Part shown: one piece after another, positions 1 to 7,715 of the stretch
How positions within the stretch are numbered: position 1 is the first letter of the stretch
Layout of the letters: the number at the start of each line of letters is the position of its first letter
Source: Acidimicrobiaceae bacterium
Lineage (GTDB): Bacteria > Actinomycetota > Acidimicrobiia > Acidimicrobiales > RAAP-2
Assembly (NCBI GenBank): GCA_003155135.1
Contig: PMFN01000011.1
Coordinates: 1-38,404 of the forward strand
Direction of reading: 5' to 3'
Length of the DNA stretch: 38,404 nt
Notes under the pieces: generated by a model
Databases searched by the model: none
What the model was told of the DNA's origin: nothing
Seen by the model: only the letters and a program-made list of their open reading frames with translations
Made by a program: the position numbers and the translations under genes

Positions 1-21
1 CGAATCCCATCACCTCCACCA
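1..21 (+). tRNA. 3' end of a tRNA gene (partial)
   Basis: The window opens inside a T loop: CGAAT (1-5) is the end of a TTCGAAT loop, CCCAT (6-10) is the 3' strand of the T stem, CACCTCC (11-17) is the 3' strand of a 7-bp acceptor stem, A18 is the discriminator and CCA (19-21) is encoded. The spacing fits a canonical tRNA exactly. The 5' part lies outside the window, so the isotype cannot be read. The matching 5' acceptor strand should be GGAGGTG. Confidence 0.85.
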
Positions 22-23
22 GA

Positions 24-41
24 AGCCCAGTTCACTGGGCT
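24..41 (+). other. 7-bp hairpin just 3' of the tRNA
   Basis: AGCCCAG (24-30) and CTGGGCT (35-41) are perfect inverted arms around a TTCA loop. Outside them, CCACC (16-20, overlapping the tRNA end) and GGTGG (45-49) can extend the stem. It could be part of the tRNA trailer or the terminator of the tRNA, but no T-run follows it directly. Confidence 0.5.
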
Positions 42-59
42 AGCGGTGGAATCCCCCGT

Positions 60-95
60 AAGACACGCTCCCAAAAAAGGGACTGGGCGTGTCTT
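60..95 (+). terminator. Probable terminator of the tRNA transcript
   Basis: AAGACACGC (60-68) pairs with GCGTGTCTT (87-95), and inside that TCCC (69-72) pairs with GGGA (79-82) around an A6 loop. The right arm runs into the T-rich stretch TTTATGTGTCTTTATGTG, which also contains two direct copies of GTGTCTTTAT. A hairpin followed by T-rich DNA downstream of a tRNA fits an intrinsic terminator. Bases 96-294 show no convincing gene. Confidence 0.5.
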
Positions 96-294
96 TATGT
101 GTCTTTATGTGCCTATTTTGGTCCCCGGGTGGACGGGGAGCACGATGGCAAAAGACGCCGAATCGACGCCCGGCGTTCGTGCCGAACGCCGGCTCGGGGT
201 GCGCTGAGATCCGTCTCCACATCCAGCCCCTGGGGTCTGCTGGCGAGCTCCGGGACGGTCAAAACCGAAGATTCGTAACCTCTGGTGCCCCCCG

Positions 295-330
295 CTTATT
301 GGAGGTTGTATACTAAACTCCAATAAGGAG
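295..330 (+). promoter_or_regulatory. Promoter and perfect palindromic operator of the fic gene
   Basis: CTTATTGGAG (295-304) and CTCCAATAAG (318-327) are perfect 10-bp inverted arms. The 13-base spacer contains TATACT (309-314), a good -10 box, so a bound repressor would cover the promoter. No good -35 is visible. The right arm overlaps the ribosome binding site AAGGAG (325-330), 5 nt before the ATG at 336. Predicted transcription starts near 321, so the left arm would not be in the RNA. This points to a DNA operator rather than an RNA hairpin. Confidence 0.65.
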
Positions 331-335
331 ATTCC

Positions 336-1619
336 ATGTCGAAGGTTTTGAAGCGCCGCTGGCAGGGCGACCTTGGTGGCTACGGGCTTCCACGGCGAGA
401 CCGCGTCCCCTGTGACTACGAAGCCTACGTCCCCGATCCGCTCGTGGGTCGCAAGATTGTCCTCGATGGTGATGTCGCTGCTGATGTCGCTGACGCCGAG
501 GCTGCGATCGCCAAGCTCAACGCAGAAGCCAGAGCGCTTGTCGACACGAAGGCACTTGCCCGCATCCTGCTGCGAGCCGAGGCCGTTGCCTCATCGCGCA
601 TCGAGGGTTTGGAGGTCGGGGCACGTCGGTTGCTCCATGCCGAATTCGTCAAGGGTCTCAAGGAAGTCTCTTCTGACGTGACCGCAACCGAGGTGCTCGG
701 GAACATCGACGCCATGGTCTATGGCATCGATGCTGTCGGGCCCGGTGATCCCATCACGGTGGACGTGCTCCTCGAAGTCCATCGGCGTCTCCTGTCTGGC
801 ACGAGACTTGAAGAGTACGGCGGGCGGTTCCGAGACGAGCAGAACTGGATCGGGGGGAGCGACTACAACCCGTGCTCTGCTGCCTTCGTCCCTCCTCCCC
901 CTGAGTTCGTCGAAGACCTCATGGCAGACCTCTGCGCCTTCTCGAGCACCGATGATCTCCCAGCGGTTGCGCAAGCGGCCATTGCCCATGCGCAATTCGA
1001 AACGATCCACCCCTTCATCGATGGCAACGGCAGAACGGGACGAGCGCTCATCCATCTCATTCTTCGTCGGAGAGGACTGGCGGTCCGTGTCCTCCCGCCC
1101 GTCTCGCTCGTCCTAGCGACGTGGGCGCAGAGCTACATCGATGGACTCACTCAGTATCGGTTCGTTGGATCATCGACTGCGCCAAAGGCCATCGAAGGAC
1201 TGAACATCTGGGTTGGACTCTTCGCTGGAGCATGCACTCGCTCTGTAGCTGACGCCACCACGTTCGAGGACCGTGCCGCTGCTCTTGAAGAGCAATGGCG
1301 GGAGCGGCTTGGGACGATCCGGGCGAAGTCCGGGACGGATCTCCTCCTGCGGAGTCTTCCCGGTGCCCCGATCTTGACCGTTGACAGCGCAGCGTCACTG
1401 ATCGGTCGGACGTTCAAGCCTGCAGCTGATGCAATTGAGCGGCTAGTGGATGCGGGCATCCTCCGCCAAGTCACCGTCGGACGGCGCAACCGCGCTTTTG
1501 AGGCACCCGAGGTGATCGCTGCCTTCACCGCCTTGGAGCGTCAGCTCGCAAGCCCCGAGGGCGACACTCGGACGAGCGAGCCCGTGCGGACAGTTCCACG
1601 AACGTCGAGACGAACCTGA
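336..1619 (+). CDS. Fic family protein, class II (self-inhibited), with C-terminal winged-helix region
   Basis: A 427-residue Fic protein, of a family that usually transfers AMP from ATP to a hydroxyl on a target protein. The catalytic motif HPFIDGNGRTGR is complete at residues 225-236, with His225 as general base. The N-terminal inhibitory motif S-x-x-x-E-G is at 86-91 (Ser86, Glu90, Gly91), which makes it a class II, intramolecularly inhibited Fic. Residues about 335-415 look like a winged-helix domain, common in this subfamily and consistent with DNA binding or autoregulation. The start is fixed by AAGGAG 5 nt upstream. The natural end was probably near PVRTVPR; the last residues TSRRT appear to be read from the DNA of the neighbouring fragment. 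No antitoxin gene is seen beside it, as expected for class II. The target is unknown. Confidence 0.9.
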   Translation: MSKVLKRRWQGDLGGYGLPRRDRVPCDYEAYVPDPLVGRKIVLDGDVAADVADAEAAIAKLNAEARALVDTKALARILLRAEAVASSRIEGLEVGARRLLHAEFVKGLKEVSSDVTATEVLGNIDAMVYGIDAVGPGDPITVDVLLEVHRRLLSGTRLEEYGGRFRDEQNWIGGSDYNPCSAAFVPPPPEFVEDLMADLCAFSSTDDLPAVAQAAIAHAQFETIHPFIDGNGRTGRALIHLILRRRGLAVRVLPPVSLVLATWAQSYIDGLTQYRFVGSSTAPKAIEGLNIWVGLFAGACTRSVADATTFEDRAAALEEQWRERLGTIRAKSGTDLLLRSLPGAPILTVDSAASLIGRTFKPAADAIERLVDAGILRQVTVGRRNRAFEAPEVIAAFTALERQLASPEGDTRTSEPVRTVPRTSRRT

Positions 1620-1999
1620 AGACGGGGAAGATCCGCATGTTGATCGTCTCCGATGACCTGCCGGAGGAGTTGGTGCGGGTGATCGAGTTCCTGAACGGCC
1701 AGATGAATCCGGCGGAGATCCTCGGCGTCGAGGTCCCGCAATACCTCTGGGGGGAGGGCGGAGTGCAGATCCTCGTGCCGAACATCGTGGGAGCGACGCG
1801 CCAAGCGGTCGACCTGAAGCAACTGGGGACAGTGTGGAGCCGGGAATCGTTTCAGGAAGAGGCGGGCCATCGAAGCGGTGCCCCTGTGGCCGCCGCCTTC
1901 GATCGGCTCTTCGGCCATGTGGAATCCCATGGTGGCCGGCTGAGTTGGAGTGAAGGCGTCACCCCCGGGGTGGCCGGCTGGCTTCCGATTAAGCCGTGA
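1598..1999 (+). pseudogene. Fragment of a conserved nuclease-like hypothetical protein
   Basis: A reading frame open from upstream of 1598 to the stop at 1997-1999; the first ATG is at 1637. Its text (NVETNLKTGKIRML, then IEFLNGQMNPAEILGVEV, then LVPNIVGATRQA and GRLSWSEGVTPGVAGW) resembles, from memory, the C-terminal half of an actinobacterial hypothetical protein of about 300-350 residues. Those proteins have an N-terminal nuclease-like half and continue past the final GW motif; both are missing here. The recognisable part begins within about 20 bases of the fic stop codon and overlaps it out of frame. It is probably a remnant left by recombination. If translated from 1637 it would give 120 residues. 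Confidence 0.5.
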
Positions 2000-2137
2000 G
2001 AACTCACAACTCATTGATCAGGGCATGCGCATAGGTCATGCCTGGGCAGCACTATGCAACGGCTCAACGTCCAGCCCTTAGACCGCGAAGGTGCAGCGTA
2101 CGGCCCGTGTGCGCGGCACCGCGCTGCAAGTTCGGGA

Positions 2138-3712
2138 TTACTGATCCGGCTCGGCGGAGGACGGCGGCGCAGGAGAAGCCTGCGAGGGCAACGCCACGAG
2201 CACGAGGACCGCGGCGGCGAGGGCGACGATGGCACCCACGGCGAGCGCCACCTCGTTGCCGCTCATGAAGGCGGTGCGCGCGGCGCCGGCCAGTTCGACC
2301 CCGGTCGAGCCTCCGACGTGTGCCGCCACCGCCAGGGCTGCGCCCAGGGACCCGAAGATGATTTGTGCGACCGATTGAGGCACGTGTCGGCCGACCAACG
2401 CCGACACCATGTGGCCCTGGTAGCGGGTCAGCATCACACTGCCGATGACCGCGACACCCAACGCGCCGCCGACTTGGAGCGCCACGGTGTTGCTGGCGGA
2501 GCCCATCCCTGAGTCGCCCTGGGGGACCGACCCGATGACCGAGTTGGTGGCAGTCGGCAGCATGAGTCCGGCACCCAAGCCGATCAGGAGCAGGCCCAGG
2601 ACGACATCGCCGTACGTCGTGTCGAACCGCGATGAGGCCGAGACCTGCCACAGGCCGGCCGCGATCGACACGAGACCGGATGCAACGGTGAGCTTGACGC
2701 CCACCAGGCGAGCGGCCATGGGGGACACCGCTGCGCCGACGACAATCATGACGGCGATCGGGAGGATCCGGAGGCCGGCCTGGAGAGGCGAGAACCCAAG
2801 GTCGAATTGGAGGAACTGCGTCGACAGGAACAGTGCCCCCATGAGCCCGAACACCGCCAGGCACTCTGCGGCAAGAGCGACCGAGAACCGGCGATCGCGG
2901 AAGAACTCGAGCTTGAGCATGGGATGCGTGCTGCGGGACTCCCAGCTGACGAAGCCACCGAGTACAACGACACTGACCAGCCCCGCCCCCACCACGGTCC
3001 CTGAGGTCCAACCCCGGGTCGGGCCCTCGATGATTGCCCAGAGCAACAGCACAAGGCCGGCGATCGACAACGCGGCCCCGACGGGATCGGGGCGCTGCAC
3101 GTGCGGGTTCTTCGAGTCGGGGATCACCAGCGCGGCCCCGAGGAAGCCGATACACGCGATCGGGACGTTGACCAAGAAGATCGACCCCCACCAGAACCTC
3201 GAGAGCAGGAGCCCACCGGCGATGGGGCCGATGGCGATTCCAAGCCCGATCGTGCCGCCCCAGACGCCGATGGCACGAGCACGCTGGCGCGGATCACGGA
3301 AGATGTCGTTGATGATCGCCAGCGACGTCGGGATCGTGAGCGCGGCACCGACTCCCATGAGGGCCCGGAATGCGATGAGCGTCGTCACCGATCCGGATAG
3401 GGCTGCGCCGATCGACCCCAGTGCGAACACGGTGAGCCCGATCAGGAAGAACCGCTTGCGGCCGAACCGGTCGGCCAGCGTCCCTCCGACGAGCAGCAGG
3501 CCGGCGAACACCATGGCGTAGGAGTCCACGATCCACTGGAGCTGGCTCGACGTGGCATGCAGGTCCCGGACAAGCGTCGGGAGCGCGACGTTGAGGATGG
3601 TGTTGTCGACGTTGATGATGAGCGCCGCGAGACAGACGATCGCCAGGGCCAGCCGCCGGTGTGGGTCCCGCTGACCGGGCGTCACCGCGTCGGGTCGGGT
3701 CAGCACGCTCAC
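2138..3712 (-). CDS. MFS drug exporter, DHA2 (14-TM) family
   Basis: A 524-residue membrane protein of the EmrB/QacA type, expected to export drugs or other organic compounds with the proton gradient. Helix 1 carries the DHA2 signature (IINVDNTILNVALP, near residues 33-46), followed by LQWIVDSYAMVFAGLLLVGG and the loop 2-3 motif GTLADRFGRKRFF. Motif C of antiporters is seen as GVWGGTIGLGIAIGPIAGG. The length and about 14 hydrophobic segments fit the family. It starts at GTG 3712 with no strong ribosome binding site, and GTG 3706 is an alternative. No regulator lies next to it. The substrate cannot be told. Confidence 0.9.
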   Translation of the reverse strand: MSVLTRPDAVTPGQRDPHRRLALAIVCLAALIINVDNTILNVALPTLVRDLHATSSQLQWIVDSYAMVFAGLLLVGGTLADRFGRKRFFLIGLTVFALGSIGAALSGSVTTLIAFRALMGVGAALTIPTSLAIINDIFRDPRQRARAIGVWGGTIGLGIAIGPIAGGLLLSRFWWGSIFLVNVPIACIGFLGAALVIPDSKNPHVQRPDPVGAALSIAGLVLLLWAIIEGPTRGWTSGTVVGAGLVSVVVLGGFVSWESRSTHPMLKLEFFRDRRFSVALAAECLAVFGLMGALFLSTQFLQFDLGFSPLQAGLRILPIAVMIVVGAAVSPMAARLVGVKLTVASGLVSIAAGLWQVSASSRFDTTYGDVVLGLLLIGLGAGLMLPTATNSVIGSVPQGDSGMGSASNTVALQVGGALGVAVIGSVMLTRYQGHMVSALVGRHVPQSVAQIIFGSLGAALAVAAHVGGSTGVELAGAARTAFMSGNEVALAVGAIVALAAAVLVLVALPSQASPAPPSSAEPDQ

Positions 3713-4087
3713 CGACCCAGTTCAGCGTCGGACGTGCCGAGCGGCCAGGGCCAAAGGTCATGTGGTGGCCAAGTGAGCGAACCTGCTGCCGTTGTTGACG
3801 ATCGTCGCCGTGCTGCTCCCGGCCGTGACTCGAGGTGGGGGTGGGGTGCCCGTATCGGACCCCTCCGAGGCAGGGCAACGGTTGCAAGTAGGACAGGGCA
3901 CCGAGTGCCTTTGGCACGGCCGATTTGGACTGTCCGACGTCCACGGGAATCGACCCAACCGGGCCGCAAGGGATGCCCAGAACCCGTCCGGATCGCCTCT
4001 CCACGTGTCGGGTGCCACCAGGGATTTCTCCCGTCGTGAGCGTGGCAGTCACATTCTGGCGGCGCCCTGCATCAACATGGTGTGAGA
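3713..4087. other. Spacer without a recognisable gene
   Basis: These 375 bases between the MFS gene and the oxidoreductase remnant hold only short overlapping frames with no family resemblance and no clear promoter or hairpin. Given the decayed gene beside it, this may be degraded coding DNA. Confidence 0.4.
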
Positions 4088-4343
4088 ACGAGATTGAACT
4101 CGGCGCCGAACGGAGCCGGATCAACACCATCATCGCGTTCCAGTTCGCACAGCAAGCTGCGGTCAGGACAGAGGTAGCGGAGCGGCAGCCAACCCCGAGG
4201 TGCTGGCTGAAATGGCTGACCTCGCGGCCAAAGGCACGATTGCCGTTCCCATCGCTGCGACCTACCCGCTCGACCAGGTTCGAGCGGCCTACACGGAGCT
4301 CGAGAAGCGGCACACCCGAGGCAAGATCGTCCTCATCCCGTAG
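4088..4343 (+). pseudogene. 3' remnant of a zinc-type alcohol dehydrogenase/quinone oxidoreductase (MDR)
   Basis: Two frames together spell the C-terminus of an NADP-dependent quinone oxidoreductase. The first frame reads NEIELGAERSRINTIIAF to AVRTE (about 4088-4173). The second reads GSGAAANPEVLAEMADLAAK, then PIAATYPLDQVRAAYTELEK and RHTRGKIVLIP, stopping at TAG 4341-4343. The switch falls in ACAGAGGTAGC near 4171-4176 and is repaired by adding one G, so a single-base deletion explains it. The N-terminal two thirds, including the GroES-like domain and most of the Rossmann fold, are absent. It is a truncated, frameshifted pseudogene. Confidence 0.8.
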
Positions 4344-4503
4344 CTTCGACTGACGAACTCGCCGCGGGCGGACTGGCGATGCGGCCGTGCCGAGTTGGTA
4401 ACTTGCCCCGTGCACGGGGATCCCATCGAGGCGATGACCGCGCACCTCTGGGTGATCGAGCTCGGTGGGAGGCCTGAAGCCAGGCATCGATCGTTGGGTC
4501 GTT

Positions 4504-5250
4504 TCACACTTCGACGTGCGCTGTATACGTGTTGTGATGCGTGAAGCGTTGAATCTCACGGCGAACACGCAGGTACCGATCCGGTGTAACCGGTGGGTAC
4601 CCCAGCCGGCATGCAAACGCGATGTCGATGTAATCAGGAATCGACAGGATCTTTCGCAGCTCCGTTTCGACCTGTTGGCTACTGAAGACGCTCATGATCT
4701 GCATCCCGACCCCCAACGTCTCGGCCGTAAGCCACATGTTCTGCATCACGCATCCCAGGCTCATGATGCCCAGGAAGTCACCTACTGATGCCGGGGCCCG
4801 CTTGCGGGTGTCGTACACGACGATCATCACTACAGGGCAGGAGCGCATGGACGCGTCCAGAAACCCGTGCTCGACGTCCGGTGTTTCCTCGGCTTCGCCA
4901 TCCAGGGACCGCCAGGAGGGTGGAAACATCGTGGCGAGCAGCCCCGTACCCTTTCGGATCAGTTCTTCTTCGCTGAAGGAGAGCTGTGCGTAGTTCTCCC
5001 GAATGAAGTCCTGGGATGTGCCGCAGCGCACTCGACCGATCGCAGCGAGTCTCGCCTCATCATCGACGACGATGATCTCGAAGTTCTGCATGTTGTGCGC
5101 CGTGGGTGCCCAACGGGCCGCCTCGAGGATGGCCTCAAGGTCGCTTTCGGCAAGGTTGTGGTCAGGATCGAAGGGGGTGCGTTCCGAATGGCGGCGACGG
5201 ATCACTTCGCTCATCTGCGTGAACCCACCGATTCGGTTGGAGTCTGTCAT
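4504..5250 (-). CDS. Nitroreductase family FMN oxidoreductase
   Basis: A 248-residue member of the nitroreductase fold, which uses FMN and NAD(P)H to reduce nitro groups, quinones or similar acceptors. The N-terminal FMN-phosphate region IRRRHSERTPFDP (about 17-29) and the helix EAARWAPTAHNMQNFEIIVV (about 44-63) are typical, and the C-terminal RxR element (YLRVRREIQ) that contacts FMN phosphate is present. The start is supported by AAGGAGAGG 6 nt before ATG 5250. It stands alone between a pseudogene and a transposase fragment. The substrate is not predictable from sequence. Confidence 0.85.
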   Translation of the reverse strand: MTDSNRIGGFTQMSEVIRRRHSERTPFDPDHNLAESDLEAILEAARWAPTAHNMQNFEIIVVDDEARLAAIGRVRCGTSQDFIRENYAQLSFSEEELIRKGTGLLATMFPPSWRSLDGEAEETPDVEHGFLDASMRSCPVVMIVVYDTRKRAPASVGDFLGIMSLGCVMQNMWLTAETLGVGMQIMSVFSSQQVETELRKILSIPDYIDIAFACRLGYPPVTPDRYLRVRREIQRFTHHNTYTAHVEV

Positions 5251-5387
5251 GACTACCCTCTCCTTCTGTGCGATCGCAGGCGGCGGACGACGTGGTCGTC
5301 GGTGACGGGGTCGGGTCTAGGCCTTCCTGTCCAAGGGTTGAGGTTGCACGGGTCTGCTGAAGGTTTGGCTGCCACCGGCTCTGTCCT

Positions 5388-5640
5388 TCAGGCAGCCTGA
5401 TCGTTCCGGTCGGCGAACGCCAGCTCGAACTCGGCAGGGGTGAGCTTGCCGAGTCCGCGCTGACGGCGACGGTTGTTGTAGGTGTGCTCGATCCAGATGA
5501 CGATCGCGGTGGCCAGCTCGTCACGGGTGGCCCAGCGCTTTCGGTCGAGGACGTTCTTCTGCAGGAGTGAGTAGAAGGATTCCATGGCCGCGTTGTCCCC
5601 AGCGGAAGAGACCCGGCCCATTGATTCCCCGAATGGACTC
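5388..5640 (-). mobile_element. IS3-family transposase (OrfB) C-terminal fragment
   Basis: About 80 residues of the integrase-like DDE domain of an IS3/IS150-type transposase. SMGRVSSAGDNAAMESFYS carries the last catalytic glutamate of the DDE triad, and WIEHTYNNRRRQRGLGKLTP is the conserved C-terminal block, ending at the stop at 5388-5390. The match stops upstream near 5640, just before the DinB-family gene, so the first two catalytic aspartates, OrfA and the left end are gone. No terminal inverted repeats could be paired. This is a relic of an insertion. Confidence 0.85.
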
Positions 5641-5765
5641 GTCGGCGTCGTCCGCGGGTGGTTGGCACCTCGGCGAGTCCACCCGATGGGACGGAGTGGT
5701 GGAATCGGGGTACTAGATAGGACATATGCCGTCATCGGGAGTCGGTGACGGCGGAGGAGGACGTC

Positions 5766-6275
5766 ATGCTCACCGCGCAAGTGCTTACCAACGCTTTCGG
5801 TTCGATCCACGACGCAGTCCACCGGGCTGTGGACGGGCTCACGGCAGAACAACTCACCTTCCGGCCCGATGACGAGGCAAACTCGATCGCCTGGCTGGTC
5901 TGGCACCTCACCCGCGTCCAGGACGACCATGTGGCTGACGTTGCGACTCACGGACAAGTCTGGCTTGAAGGCGGGTGGGTCGAGCGGTTCGGTCTCCCGC
6001 TTGCCCCAAGTGACACGGGGTACGGGGCGGGCAGCGACGAGGTGGCGGCGGTCGCCGTGTCCTCGGGAGAGCTGCTCACCGGTTACCACGACGAGGTCTA
6101 CCGCAACACCGTGGACTTTGTCGCCAAGCTGCAGGACGAGGACCTCGACCGCGTGGTGGACACGCGCTTTGTCCCTCCCGTCACGCTGGGTGTGCGTCTC
6201 GGCAGCGTGATCGCCGATGATCTCCAGCACGCCGGCCAGGCGGCCTACGTGCGGGGCATTGTGCTGCGTCGCTAG
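5766..6275 (+). CDS. DinB-superfamily protein (DUF664-like)
   Basis: A 169-residue four-helix-bundle protein of the DinB/mycothiol-dependent transferase superfamily. These act as thiol transferases or remain uncharacterised. The motif NSIAWLVWHLTRVQDDHVAD supplies the first metal-ligand histidine (WHL), and VIADDLQHAGQAAYVRG near the C-terminus supplies another (QHAGQ); a middle histidine is in GYHDEVY. I chose ATG 5766 because GGCGGAGGAGG (5750-5760) lies 5 nt before it; GTG 5745 would add seven residues and place the binding site inside the gene. It is monocistronic beside the IS fragment. Confidence 0.8.
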   Translation: MLTAQVLTNAFGSIHDAVHRAVDGLTAEQLTFRPDDEANSIAWLVWHLTRVQDDHVADVATHGQVWLEGGWVERFGLPLAPSDTGYGAGSDEVAAVAVSSGELLTGYHDEVYRNTVDFVAKLQDEDLDRVVDTRFVPPVTLGVRLGSVIADDLQHAGQAAYVRGIVLRR

Positions 6276-6641
6276 GGCGAGCGCGGCAGCGTACCGGGCA
6301 CGGGTGCTGCTGAATCCGGTCGCCCGGGGACCTCGGGGGCAGCTCACCCGCCACGACGCGCTCGTCGGTCTCCTCCTTGGAGACCAGGGAGGACCTGCGA
6401 GCCAACGGCCGTTCGCCACGGACTCGGCCGGAGAAATGAAGACGGCGGAGCGGTCTCCCGGCAGTGGGTTCAGTCTCCTGGCACTTCTGACTTGAGGGCG
6501 ACCTCTTCGCGCTCGAACTCCACGCGACGTTCGAGCTCATCGTCATCGCGGCGCGGCGAAGCCTTGCCGCGCTCGCGCCCATGAAGTTGGACCGCTTCTT
6601 CGGGCTCGATGACGTCGTCGTTCGGCTGGCCGCGTGAGGGG
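6276..6641. other. Spacer with no confident gene
   Basis: The 366 bases between the DinB-family gene and the PHP gene contain only short frames. One minus-strand frame (about 6471-6677) is rich in Glu, Asp and Arg and looks protein-like, but it has no usable start codon. No RNA, repeat or strong promoter is visible. Confidence 0.35.
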
Positions 6642-7664
6642 TCATGGCTCTCCGTCGATTCGCGCTGTCCACTGCGCTATGCCCACGATCGATCGGGTGT
6701 TGACGACCTGCTCGGCTTTCACGCCGGCCGCTGCGGCTCGGGCACATCCCAGTTGTGCCCACTCGAGCTGGCCAGGAGCATGCGCGTCGGTGTCGATGGC
6801 GAACAGGCATCCGGCCTCGAGTGCGTCGTCGATGAGGTCATCGGGCGGGTCCTGTCGCTCGGGGCGTGAGTTGATCTCGATGGCCGTGGCCGAATCGGCG
6901 CACGCAGCGAAGACGGCCTGTGCGTCGAAGTCCGAAGGCGGTCGGCCTCGCCCCTCGAGAAGTCGCCCGGTGCAGTGGCCCAGGATGTCCGTGTGGGGGT
7001 TCTGCACGGCCCGCAGCAGTCGAGCGGTCATGACGCGGCGCTCCATGCGCAGCTTCGAGTGGACGCTCGCCACGACGACATCGAGGCGCTCGAGTAGGTC
7101 GTCGTCCTGATCGAGGGAGCCGTCTTCGAGAATGTCGACTTCGATGCCCGTGAGGATCCGAAACGGCGCCAGTAGCTCGTTGAGATGCCCGACCACGTCG
7201 AGCTGCTGGCGCAGGCGCGTCGCATCGAGACCATGGGCGACGGTGAGACGTGGGCTGTGGTCGGTCAACGCCAGGTAGCTATGGCCGAGTGCTTTGGCGG
7301 CGTCGGCCATCTCTTCGATCTCGACGGAGCCGTCTGACCAGTTCGAGTGGCTGTGGAGGTCGCCTTGCAGTTGCTCGCAGAGCCCCCGTGCGTCGGGTGC
7401 CACCGGCTCGGCGGCGGTGCGCTCGAGGTTCTCGAGATACCGGGGGACCTTGCCAGCCAGGGCTTCGGTGATCACTTCGGCGCTCGAGGGGCCGACACCG
7501 TCGAGTGCCGTCAGCTGGTGACGGTCCGAGAGGCGCTGCAGCTCGGCGGGTGGCACTCCCTCGATACTCCGTGCTGCGTTGCGAAAGGCACGTGGCTTGT
7601 ACGTGGGCGCACGATCGGCCTCGAGGAGGTAGGCGATCCTGCGCAGGGCGCTGACCGGTTCCAC
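6642..7664 (-). CDS. HhH-PHP phosphoesterase (PolX-like without the polymerase core)
   Basis: A 340-residue protein. Residues 1-80 resemble the helix-hairpin-helix N-terminus of family X DNA polymerases (LDGVGPSSAEVI, 54-65). Residues 98-330 are a PHP metallo-phosphoesterase with all metal motifs visible: H104-x-H106, D135-H136, E175, H202, H230 and D291-x-D293-x-H295. In PolX the PHP domain gives 3'-5' exonuclease and AP-endonuclease activities; here the polymerase domains between HhH and PHP are missing. I chose GTG 7664 because AAGGA lies about 8 nt upstream and homologues begin near EPVSALRRIAYLLE; the open frame runs further upstream but with unlikely text. It diverges from the primase-polymerase gene, 51 bp away, which suggests a shared repair role. 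Confidence 0.85.
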   Translation of the reverse strand: MEPVSALRRIAYLLEADRAPTYKPRAFRNAARSIEGVPPAELQRLSDRHQLTALDGVGPSSAEVITEALAGKVPRYLENLERTAAEPVAPDARGLCEQLQGDLHSHSNWSDGSVEIEEMADAAKALGHSYLALTDHSPRLTVAHGLDATRLRQQLDVVGHLNELLAPFRILTGIEVDILEDGSLDQDDDLLERLDVVVASVHSKLRMERRVMTARLLRAVQNPHTDILGHCTGRLLEGRGRPPSDFDAQAVFAACADSATAIEINSRPERQDPPDDLIDDALEAGCLFAIDTDAHAPGQLEWAQLGCARAAAAGVKAEQVVNTRSIVGIAQWTARIDGEP

Positions 7665-7715
7665 GCCTCCATCCTTCCCCGAAACGGCTGCCGCACCTAT
7701 GGCAACATCGCAGGT

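Noticed and set aside
91-114. CRISPR-like or phage repeat at the two GTGTCTTTAT copies
   Set aside because: Only two short direct copies without a spacer; better explained as the T-rich tail of a terminator hairpin.
1921-1940. Second copy of the tRNA end (attachment site) at GGAATCCCATGGTGG
   Set aside because: Only about 8 bases (AATCCCAT) are shared with the tRNA end at 1-21, too short for an attachment repeat.
6471-6677. Charged minus-strand frame downstream of the PHP gene
   Set aside because: It looks protein-like but has no usable start codon, no ribosome binding site and no recognised family.
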